In this document: piece by piece, positions 1 through 6,165 of the stretch
Layout of the letters: the number at the start of each line of letters is the position of its first letter
How positions within the stretch are numbered: the first letter of the stretch is position 1
Source of the DNA: Pseudomonadota bacterium
GTDB lineage: Bacteria; Pseudomonadota; Gammaproteobacteria; Halothiobacillales; Halothiobacillaceae
Direction of reading: 5' to 3'
Length of the DNA: 9,348 nucleotides
NCBI GenBank assembly: GCA_021795795.1
Contig: JAJYPA010000302.1
Location: forward strand, 1 to 9,348
The notes under the pieces: generated by a model
Told to the model about the DNA's origin: nothing
The model's input: only the letters and a program-made list of their open reading frames with translations
The model's database searches: none
Program-made: the position numbers and the translations under genes

Positions 1-592
1 ATAGCCGCAGATTACCGACCCAGTACGCGTGATAGGCATGGGATGGACGCCCCGGTTTGTGCGGATTGTAGCCTACTTCAGCCCCTTGCTGATGCCCGAA
101 TAACGTTTTGATGGTGGTGTCGATATCGAGAATCCAGGGCGTATCACAGGCCGCCTTTGCGCTTTTGAACAAGTGCTTGCGCATCCATTCGGTGCCTTCG
201 GCTTCGGGGATTTTACCCAACGCCCGACGCAGAGCGTCTTCGCTGACAATTTTACTCATCCCCAGAATTTGAGGGCTGACGCCATCACTACGTAATGCGG
301 TGACGTGTGCGTAGCGCCGGTGACCCGCCAGGATGGAGAGATCCCAAGTGCCCAATACATCGCGCTTCTTGGGGGCGTTGGGGCTGTTGTAAATCAAGGG
401 ACAATCTTCTACCCAAGCGTCAAACAGGCCGCTGACCTCCAGAAACTCAGCAAAGAACACCAATTGGCCAAAGGGAGTGGCTGCCGATTCCTTGTCCCAG
501 GATACCTGAATACGGCCGCCCAGCGTGTCGACCACCATGGTCTGTATAGCCTCCGGAATGGGCTTCCGGAGCTGATTCATCTCGTCACCCAT
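1..592 (-). CDS. DDE transposase, IS4/IS1380-like, C-terminus outside window
   Basis: This is the N-terminal 197 residues of a cut-and-paste transposase; the reading frame is open to the window edge. The ATG at 592 is preceded by GAAGGAGA (601-608) at good spacing; a second in-frame ATG lies at 580. The protein begins MGDEMNQLRKPIPEA. Residues 155-159 read LDIDT, with D156 or D158 the likely first catalytic aspartate of the RNase H-like fold. Residues 174-184 read GYNPHKPGRPS, a signature I associate with IS4/IS1380-superfamily transposases (DDE_Tnp_1). The second Asp and the Glu would lie beyond the window. I see no frameshift or stop in the visible part, so it may be intact. Family assignment is from recognition of the motif and is less certain than the call of transposase. 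Confidence 0.85.
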   Translation of the reverse strand, partial: MGDEMNQLRKPIPEAIQTMVVDTLGGRIQVSWDKESAATPFGQLVFFAEFLEVSGLFDAWVEDCPLIYNSPNAPKKRDVLGTWDLSILAGHRRYAHVTALRSDGVSPQILGMSKIVSEDALRRALGKIPEAEGTEWMRKHLFKSAKAACDTPWILDIDTTIKTLFGHQQGAEVGYNPHKPGRPSHAYHAYWVGNLRL

Positions 593-600
593 CGGGTGAG

Positions 601-608
601 TCTCCTTC
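601..608 (-). promoter_or_regulatory. Ribosome binding site of the left transposase
   Basis: GAAGGAGA on the minus strand lies 8 bases upstream of the ATG at 592. It decides that start over the in-frame ATG at 580. Confidence 0.7.
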
Positions 609-622
609 AAAAGAGAAAAACC

Positions 623-648
623 AATCCTATCAAAGGAATCCTGTCAAA
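623..648. repeat. Tandem 12-base near-identical repeat, period 14, in the IS leader
   Basis: AATCCTATCAAA at 623-634 and AATCCTGTCAAA at 637-648 differ at one position. They lie between the presumed IS end and the transposase start, where transposase-binding sites or subterminal repeats are often found. Only two copies are present, so chance cannot be excluded. Confidence 0.4.
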
Positions 649-676
649 TCAGCAGGGATAACTGCCGAATTTAGGA

Positions 677-763
677 TTAATGGGTCATGCAGAAGGGAGC
701 GGCCCAATCGACGGTACGAAAAACAGTCTGAGTATCTTGAATCACCATAAATTCAACGCCCAT
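677..763 (-). pseudogene. Short open frame after pilX, likely 5' stump of the next operon gene
   Basis: Twenty-eight codons begin at ATG 763 and end at TAA 677-679. The ATG is only 16 bases downstream of the pilX stop and has a weak AGAAG upstream. The peptide starts MGVEFMVIQDTQ and matches nothing I recognise. Its stop falls within a base or two of the presumed end of the neighbouring IS. The simplest reading is therefore that the start of a longer co-transcribed gene was cut off by the IS insertion. In canonical minor pilin operons the gene after pilX is pilY1, but this peptide is too short to test that. It could equally be a meaningless open frame. Confidence 0.35.
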
Positions 764-779
764 GATGTCTTCTTTTAAC

Positions 780-2765
780 TCATTCCCAATATAACGATTT
801 TAGCACCAAGGAAGTACCCGACGATGACGAAGCCGTGGCAGTGCTACTCCATGTTGGTGGTATCGCAGAAGTAAAGGTAGGCGGGAGGTTGTTGACGTTG
901 ACGGTAGTACTGCCCCCAAATGTGTTTGTTCCTTCCGCCATTCCCGCAGAGGTTAAGTAGCCATTAATCGTGCTATTTCCTTGAGTATTTATGACATCTC
1001 CGGCGATAACATCACCATTTACCTTAATGCTACTCCCCAGTTTTACATCTCCACCAGCGAGTAAGGCGATGTTACCAACCGATGCAGGATTAAATGCTGC
1101 ACTAGAGGTTGTACCACAAAAATTAGAGGGATTAATAGTGGTTGAGCCTGAGGCGTAGCCTGTATTTGAACAGACATTTTCAGGTGGGGTTGTCCCGCCC
1201 GCATAATTGACGGCATAAACTTGACTACCACCTGATGTTGCTATATTTCCAGTAGCAATCATACTATTGTAGTAAGTGCCGTCCGCCACATTAAGGTTTC
1301 CCTGGAACCACAGCACTCCCGGGGCTATATCAGAGGTAGACCCTGTATTTCCTTGAAGCGTCCATGTACCTCCACTGTAGCTGATATCTGGATTATAACT
1401 ACTGTACCCATTGCCGATATGGTATGCGTTACTGGTTGTTGATGGCTGGGTATCGCTGGTAACCAGATAATCATTTGTTCCACTGTTATTATCATAAAGA
1501 TAATAAGTGTTATTCGGTATGCCGTTCACGTTGTTTACCGCAACAGTCGCCACTATGCCATTAGCTGCCCCGCTTGGTGGCGGAGTGAATGCGTAATTGG
1601 CAAGGCTTTCCATGGCTGTAGCGTTAATGGTAGGTGCGGACAAAGTTACAGCAGTCAATGGGGTTATGGGGACTTGCAGTCCTGGTGTTTGCGTAAGTTT
1701 TACCTGTTTGTTCCATGATGGAAAGGTTATCGTGCCGCCCACGTTGCCGCTGGACGCAGATCCATTACTGTTCTCTGTATAACTGCCCTGCACTGTGGCG
1801 TTGCCAACACTGGCATTGTCGGCGCTGACATTCCCCTGCGTAGTCAGGCTGCTTACTGAGGTGCCAGATTTCAAAGTAACATTTCCAATGGATGTTATAG
1901 TGGTTACTTGGGAGCTCGAATCAAGCGTTGTTGTGCCATTTGTTTGAATTACTTGCGCATTTACACCTCCACTGATGGTCACATTCTGGAGCGATTTTAG
2001 AGAACCATAATTGCCGGAGCCTTGGATAGTTATGTTCTGGTCAGAAAAAAGGTTCCCAGAACCGCTACTGCCGGACAAAGACATGCTTTTCGTTGAAATT
2101 ACTGTATTAAAGCCTGAAAAGCTACCGGAACTGCTCAAACTCCCATTGGTAGAAAGACTGCTATTATTGCCACCATTAAGCTGGACTTTTCCACTGAATG
2201 TAGTGTTTCCGGTAAGGTTTACGGGGATGTTGCCCTGACCACTACCCGCAGTACCGCCAGAAGATTCTAACCCAAGAATTGCGACTGCAGTACCCCTAGC
2301 CAATCCACTAGCGCCTTGGGACATGATAATGATGTGCTCCGGTACTCCATTCGGGCTTGGTGAGGCTGAGAAGGTATTAGCGGTAACTACTGCGGATACT
2401 GTAGCTGCCATATAAGGGGCGGAGAAAGCGATGGAAGTCGCAGCATTGGTACCAACGGGCACATAAGCCGCAACAGCGCCATTTCCGGAAGAGGCTGCGG
2501 AAGCCGTGGGTGCGTACTGATTCTGTGCATATTGGGTCAGCGCGGAGATGCCAATCAGCGCCGCTGTTCGCGCTTGATTTGCATTGTTAGTCTGGTACGC
2601 GGAAATCATACCCTGGCGAGTCATAGCCAATGTACCCCAAACTAGCAAGCCCATTATCAAAGATAAAACAATCACCGTTCCTAGTAAGGCTATGCCTTGC
2701 TCTTTATTTTGTGCACAAAATTTTTGTTCGTGCTGTAGTGTTAGGTTATGCTGCAGTGCATTCAT
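780..2765 (-). CDS. Giant PilX-like pilus assembly protein with beta-solenoid-like tail
   Basis: This is a 661 aa protein with a PilX-type N-terminus. A short cytoplasmic stretch ending KEQG is followed by IALLGTVIVLSLIMGLLVWG (about residues 24-44), one membrane-spanning, prepilin-like helix. After it comes a helical NQARTAALIG segment typical of PilX/GspK N-termini, which lack the Glu5 of major pilins. PilX proteins are usually around 150-250 aa; here a long Ser/Thr/Asn/Gly-rich exterior follows. Residues about 180-340 have short alternating strands with repeated GN(V/I)T and SG-type turns, suggesting a right-handed beta-solenoid. A second such patch is near 560-620 (for example GDVKLG, NGDVIAGDV). 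Cys532 and Cys550 could form a disulfide. The ATG at 2765 overlaps the upstream stop as TGATG, implying coupling; an in-frame ATG at 2789 would add 8 residues. The likely role is a minor, tip-proximal pilus or surface-adhesive component. It is the last intact gene of the pilin cluster. Confidence 0.75.
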   Translation of the reverse strand: MNALQHNLTLQHEQKFCAQNKEQGIALLGTVIVLSLIMGLLVWGTLAMTRQGMISAYQTNNANQARTAALIGISALTQYAQNQYAPTASAASSGNGAVAAYVPVGTNAATSIAFSAPYMAATVSAVVTANTFSASPSPNGVPEHIIIMSQGASGLARGTAVAILGLESSGGTAGSGQGNIPVNLTGNTTFSGKVQLNGGNNSSLSTNGSLSSSGSFSGFNTVISTKSMSLSGSSGSGNLFSDQNITIQGSGNYGSLKSLQNVTISGGVNAQVIQTNGTTTLDSSSQVTTITSIGNVTLKSGTSVSSLTTQGNVSADNASVGNATVQGSYTENSNGSASSGNVGGTITFPSWNKQVKLTQTPGLQVPITPLTAVTLSAPTINATAMESLANYAFTPPPSGAANGIVATVAVNNVNGIPNNTYYLYDNNSGTNDYLVTSDTQPSTTSNAYHIGNGYSSYNPDISYSGGTWTLQGNTGSTSDIAPGVLWFQGNLNVADGTYYNSMIATGNIATSGGSQVYAVNYAGGTTPPENVCSNTGYASGSTTINPSNFCGTTSSAAFNPASVGNIALLAGGDVKLGSSIKVNGDVIAGDVINTQGNSTINGYLTSAGMAEGTNTFGGSTTVNVNNLPPTFTSAIPPTWSSTATASSSSGTSLVLKSLYWE

Positions 2766-3457
2766 CACTGATTCCAGTTCGGTAAGCATACGGACACCTG
2801 TGTACTCGCAGTGCTACTGGTGGCTGAGGTTCCTGCCATGGGAGATTTTATGGCTACAAGTGCATCGGCTGTTTGCCCACTAAAGGCAAAGGCGGGACCC
2901 ATACAATTGGTTCCAACTTGAAGCATCGGTTGGAATGACCACCCGGTTCCTATAAGGAAATCCGCCTCTGCCGTGGGCTGACCGTTGGAAGTACAGGTTG
3001 CAGAACTGCCGGAAAGATACTGGGTAGAGACTCTGTAACGCATCACATCGCCTGATATTACCAACGTGCCTTGGCAAAGATCCCTCCCGCTACCCGTATC
3101 ACTGACCCAAGAAAATGAGACTGTAGAAGCGGCCACGGAAATCGGCGGCGTGGACAATGTAAATTCTGCCGAGAATAAATTGGCCGTCACTGACGAAGCT
3201 GATGGGGCTGCTATCGCTCCAGCCATGGTGACGGATTTGTTGAGCGCCTGTTTCATGATGGCTGCGTCAACAAGCTTACTTGTCAGGATGTAATCCTGTT
3301 GGCGAACTCGATAATTGGTTGACAGGACCAATAGTATGATCATTCCTATGATGGCGGCGATTGCAAGAGAGATTATTATCTCGACAATCGATAAACCAGA
3401 TTCAGGTGTATTCATCGCAACCTTTTTACACATGCCCTTTGACCATATTTTAATCAT
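2765..3457 (-). CDS. PilW-like minor pilin (prepilin)
   Basis: This is a type IV minor pilin precursor of about 230 aa. The prepilin peptidase site is visible as PESG followed by LSIVEIIISLAIAAIIGMII: Gly at -1, Leu at +1, Glu at +5, then a hydrophobic helix that anchors the protein in the inner membrane before assembly. A C-terminal globular part of roughly 190 residues contains Cys residues (DLCQG, ATCTSNG, GTNCMG, SVCLP) that may pair in the periplasm. Size and its place after a PilV-like gene and before a PilX-like gene fit PilW. Start choice is ambiguous. ATG 3457 overlaps the pilV stop as ATGA, the usual sign of coupling, and gives a 21-residue leader. ATG 3415 follows AAAAAGG and gives a more typical 7-residue leader, MNTPESG. 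An upstream GTG at 3466 is less likely. Confidence 0.8.
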   Translation of the reverse strand: MIKIWSKGMCKKVAMNTPESGLSIVEIIISLAIAAIIGMIILLVLSTNYRVRQQDYILTSKLVDAAIMKQALNKSVTMAGAIAAPSASSVTANLFSAEFTLSTPPISVAASTVSFSWVSDTGSGRDLCQGTLVISGDVMRYRVSTQYLSGSSATCTSNGQPTAEADFLIGTGWSFQPMLQVGTNCMGPAFAFSGQTADALVAIKSPMAGTSATSSTASTQVSVCLPNWNQ

Positions 3458-3831
3458 GGTTGCCACCAGGCTGGCGGCTGTTGGTTGCTGGGCAACTGTG
3501 GGAAAGATTTGCTAATAGACTTCAACCTGATCGGTATCGGTGGAGATGAATTTGTTGCAGCAGATATTTCTACTGCTATAGGAAATGTCGATATCACGCC
3601 GGTGCATACAGTGCTCCCTGTTTGAGCGGTTGACTGCATCATTCCGCATTGCTGGTTTTGTGAGGCATACTCGACGGTGTTTATCTGTTGGTTTGATGAT
3701 ACCAACGCATAACCAACTCCAACGGCAGTGATGGTTAAAATTGCCATAGAAACCATGACTTCTATCAAACCAAATCCACCATCTGTAACAGATAATTTAT
3801 TTGACGGAAATTGGTACGATTTGCCCATCAT
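3454..3831 (-). CDS. PilV-like minor pilin (prepilin)
   Basis: This is a 125 aa prepilin. The class III signal is clear: DGG followed by FGLIEVMVSMAILTI, with Gly -1, Phe +1 and Glu +5 of the mature form, then one hydrophobic helix to about residue 43. The remaining roughly 80 residues are a small periplasmic domain with two Cys (QQCGMM, STVCTG) and a Pro-rich C-terminus ending PAWWQP. It is somewhat short for PilV (commonly about 150-190 aa), but no frameshift is seen. ATG 3831 has GGAG 8 bases upstream; a second ATG follows immediately at 3828. It overlaps the end of the preceding pilin-like fragment by 35 bases and the next gene by 4, as expected in a tight minor pilin operon (fimU-pilV-pilW-pilX order). 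The product would help prime pilus assembly together with PilW and PilX. Confidence 0.8.
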   Translation of the reverse strand: MMGKSYQFPSNKLSVTDGGFGLIEVMVSMAILTITAVGVGYALVSSNQQINTVEYASQNQQCGMMQSTAQTGSTVCTGVISTFPIAVEISAATNSSPPIPIRLKSISKSFPQLPSNQQPPAWWQP

Positions 3832-4162
3832 AGGACACGCTCCAAGAAAGAGGATAAGCCAAGTTGGCGGGCATGGAGCATCCGCTTCTTACAATCGGAA
3901 AACCCTTGCCATCAATGGAGAAGCAGGAAACTGGGGAAGAATCAAGATAGAGAATTGCTCCGCTAGGGGCGTGGATGGTGTACACCGCGCTAACCGCGAT
4001 TGCTGTTGTGCTTACCGTGTAGGCAGTTAGGCTTGAACTGTTACTTATTGATAGAACGGCTATTTGCAATCTAGGGTTGGAATCGAGCAATTCTGCTGTT
4101 GAAATGGCCTGATATTTATTTGGCCTCTTGGTTGAAAATTCGCGATTCAGATCGATCCAACA
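3797..4162 (-). pseudogene. Truncated pilin-like gene (FimT/FimU/GspH-type C-terminus)
   Basis: The frame is open from just after an in-frame TAG (4163-4165) to a stop at 3797 and ends with ISVK. It reads as the back half of a minor pilin. There is a beta-rich stretch, then Cys-containing segments (SPVSCFSIDGKGFP, SGCSMP) and a final SWSVSYDGQIVPISV strand, as in GspH/FimT-type pseudopilins, which close on a GxV strand. No prepilin peptidase signal or hydrophobic helix is present. No ATG occurs in the frame between the TAG and the pilin-like part; a TTG at 4090 is the first alternative start. Its position immediately before pilV is where fimT/fimU normally sits. I infer that the 5' half was removed when the neighbouring two-gene module arrived. 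Family assignment is moderate because only about 100 residues remain. Confidence 0.55.
3840..3843 (-). promoter_or_regulatory. Ribosome binding site of the PilV-like gene
   Basis: GGAG on the minus strand lies 8 bases before ATG 3831. It lies inside the overlapping upstream reading frame and supports 3831 as the start. Confidence 0.55.
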
Positions 4163-4182
4163 CTAAGTGCTGTTGGTTGGAT
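4155..4182. terminator. Hairpin directly after the 660-aa gene, at the module/pilin junction
   Basis: There are two nested or alternative inverted repeats. ATCCAAC (4155-4161) pairs perfectly with GTTGGAT (4176-4182), and CCAACA (4157-4162) pairs with TGTTGG (4171-4176) around an 8-base loop. The hairpin begins one base after the stop codon at 4183-4185. No run of T follows on the minus strand, so a standard Rho-independent terminator is doubtful. It could instead be an RNA-stabilising stem or part of an element end at the insertion boundary. Confidence 0.4.
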
Positions 4183-6165
4183 TTATGTTCGTATGGATAT
4201 GTCCACTTCACGAGGACTAGCAAGTTCTACCTCGATTCTTTGAAGAGCCGCGACCCAATCGGGATTCCACACGCGACAATCGTTCAAGCCGCGAGCCGTC
4301 GCTACAAAACGGCGAATCATATGCAGCAAGTCTTGCCCATTGCGATGGACGGCATCATCCAGAATCAATGTAGCAAGACCTGCCTGCTGTAAGCTGATGA
4401 TCACCGTCATGAAGTCGCTGCTGATCTCCGCATAGGGTGCAAGCGCTCTACCGATCGCTGCGGGATCAAACAACGCAGCCCCCGCACTACTACGAGCCTG
4501 ATCGTGAACCACTGTGAAGACTTGCGGCCACCACCAGAAGAGATGCGCGATAGCCTGAGACCAAAAGTCCCGCCCGAGCCTTGGCTCGACAAGCCTTGCC
4601 TCCCGAAATGTGCGCTCGACCGCGAGCCACATTCCGGGAGCGTCCCCATGCTGCGCTTGGGTGTTCATCACAAGGGATTCAATTGCACCAAGCCCCCAAA
4701 GACCCATAATCTTAGCTGGATTTCCCTCACCATCGCGTTCCTTAGCGCGCCAAGCTCGTTCGCGCTCGAACCTAAGTGCAGACCAAGTGTTGGTGAACCA
4801 TTGAGCCGCATCTGGGATTCTCGCCAGAGCATCGCCTGGAATGGTTCGCAAAGGCGCGCCGGGCAATAGGATTAGTTCGTTCGCGCCCGTCAGAGTAAAC
4901 CCGTCGCACTTGAGCAGCCTTTTTGCGACTGCCCCGACGTCCAAACCGCCAGTCGTCGACGTGAACGCAGTTACACTTAGCACGGCCACGGCGCGAAATT
5001 GCCGTGCCATCGGTTTAGCTTCTGCAATCCAGTCATCTTGCGCTCGACGCGGCTTCAGTCGGCTTCCAAGTGCATGGACTAGAATCCCGATGCGATTGAC
5101 CATCAGCTTGCGTGGGGCGTTGCGGTTCCCGGCAGGAACACGGGGTATCTGACGCAGAAGGTTTTCAAGCCAGCACCACGCGAGTTCGACACCGTCAGGA
5201 CGGGCAAAAAGGACGTCGAGAACCCCATGGACAGCATCGCTGAAGTGTGCAACATCTTTGTTCAGGTCTTCGGCGGACTCCTCGTCGGCGCACGGCGATA
5301 ACAGTTGTTCGCTTGCCAATTGCAACAACAAGATCGCCGCCATTCCTCGGCGATGCCAGTGGCCTTCCGCATCAATGGTGGAATTCGCCAAACGTAACAG
5401 GGTCATAACACCCTCTGGGCTTGCCAGAAGCGCTTTGCTGCTGAGGCATTGCTTCACAAGCGTCGGGTGCGGTAATTGATCAATCATCGCCACGAAGCGT
5501 TCAGCGTCAGCTCTGCGCAGGATCTCAAATGCATCACTTGACCGAAATAGGATTGTACATCGATCCGCTTCCCAAACGTCTTGAAAGCTCATCCTAGTTC
5601 GCGCGAATTGCTCGATAATTGATGCCAGCGACTCGCAATGGGGCAGGATTTCGGTCACGGTGTCCGGTGCGTCGACCGCTGTTGTTATGATTCCAGTAAG
5701 ACAATCGATGAGCTTCTCCAGCAAGACTGGATTTTTGCGAAACACACTTGCCGCCGAGTCGGCAAAATCCTCCCACAATAATCCGTTAATCGCCGGAACA
5801 AAATGACTAATCCAATCGAGTCCACATGGGCCATACGCCGCATAGGCGCGTCCGCTCGCAGCTGCAAGTGCATAGCCGATCAGCGCGACTTCGGTTGGCT
5901 CTTTGCCTACTACAGTTTCAATCTGCCACTTCAACGCCAAGGATAGTCCATCGAACCTTGCTGTAGACAGCCGATCGACAATATCCAGGCCTGCGGGTAG
6001 CGAAGCAAGATCATGCCGAGAATAGAGCGTGATACCGCGATCCAGGATATCTGCAATCCAGTTTTCGCAGACCGCAGTGACGGCTTCGGCTTCTGTGTGC
6101 TGTTCGAGCCACGAGTCGATCCGCGCACGTCGATCGAGCAAATAGTTGTCAAACGTGCGCGGCAT
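4183..6165 (-). CDS. Large helical protein of unknown function, partner of PLD-like gene
   Basis: I do not recognise the family of this 660 aa protein. It has no signal peptide and no membrane segment I would trust, so it is probably cytoplasmic. The sequence is almost entirely amphipathic-helix-like, rich in Ala, Leu, Arg and Trp, with helix pairs across residues 90-400 that could form a repeat-like alpha-solenoid scaffold. Distinct landmarks are a basic Pro/Arg patch at 340-375 (PRVPAGNRNAPRKL, RLKPRRAQ), a charged helix at 465-480 (RFERERAWRAKERDGEG) and an aromatic cluster HLFWWWPQVF at 541-550. I see no Walker A, protease, methylase or nuclease motif. ATG 6165 overlaps the preceding gene's stop as TAATG, so the two proteins are probably made in fixed proportion and may form a complex. 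Base composition is clearly richer in G+C than the pilin genes downstream. A structural or sensor subunit of the two-gene module is a reasonable inference, not a demonstration. Confidence 0.8.
   Translation of the reverse strand: MPRTFDNYLLDRRARIDSWLEQHTEAEAVTAVCENWIADILDRGITLYSRHDLASLPAGLDIVDRLSTARFDGLSLALKWQIETVVGKEPTEVALIGYALAAASGRAYAAYGPCGLDWISHFVPAINGLLWEDFADSAASVFRKNPVLLEKLIDCLTGIITTAVDAPDTVTEILPHCESLASIIEQFARTRMSFQDVWEADRCTILFRSSDAFEILRRADAERFVAMIDQLPHPTLVKQCLSSKALLASPEGVMTLLRLANSTIDAEGHWHRRGMAAILLLQLASEQLLSPCADEESAEDLNKDVAHFSDAVHGVLDVLFARPDGVELAWCWLENLLRQIPRVPAGNRNAPRKLMVNRIGILVHALGSRLKPRRAQDDWIAEAKPMARQFRAVAVLSVTAFTSTTGGLDVGAVAKRLLKCDGFTLTGANELILLPGAPLRTIPGDALARIPDAAQWFTNTWSALRFERERAWRAKERDGEGNPAKIMGLWGLGAIESLVMNTQAQHGDAPGMWLAVERTFREARLVEPRLGRDFWSQAIAHLFWWWPQVFTVVHDQARSSAGAALFDPAAIGRALAPYAEISSDFMTVIISLQQAGLATLILDDAVHRNGQDLLHMIRRFVATARGLNDCRVWNPDWVAALQRIEVELASPREVDISIRT

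Larger units (their letters stand above)
1..676 (-). mobile_element. Partial insertion sequence (IS4/IS1380-type DDE), 5' end
   Basis: This is the left-hand remnant, as seen in the window, of an IS whose transposase reads leftward off the edge. The outer end is placed near 675 by inference. On the minus strand the text changes from the short open frame after pilX into CCTAAATTCGGCAG and then an untranslated leader of about 80 bases before the transposase start. The leader contains a tandem pair AATCCTATCAAA / AATCCTGTCAAA (plus strand, 623-634 and 637-648, period 14), possibly transposase-binding repeats. The other terminus is outside the window, so neither the inverted repeat nor the target duplication can be checked. 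The boundary could be off by tens of bases. Confidence 0.6.

Noticed and set aside
625..650. TTGACA-like box on the minus strand upstream of the left transposase
   Set aside because: No acceptable -10 box lies at 16-18 bases from it; the nearest TAGGAT is only 12 bases away, so I do not call a promoter.
305..661. 118-aa open frame on the plus strand
   Set aside because: It is antisense to the left transposase, which has recognisable motifs and a good ribosome site; the plus-strand frame matches no family I know.
1755..2222. Repetitive text within the PilX-like gene as a DNA repeat or CRISPR-like array
   Set aside because: The repetition is at the protein level (Gly/Asn/Ser turns); no exact, regularly spaced DNA repeats are present.
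2584..3515. Plus-strand frames opposite the pilW/pilX start region
   Set aside because: The minus strand has unmistakable prepilin signals and coupled starts here; the plus frames are shadows.
4504..5152. Plus-strand open frames of 64-121 codons opposite the 660-aa gene
   Set aside because: They are antisense shadows of a GC-rich gene, rich in Arg/Pro/Ser, and mutually overlapping.
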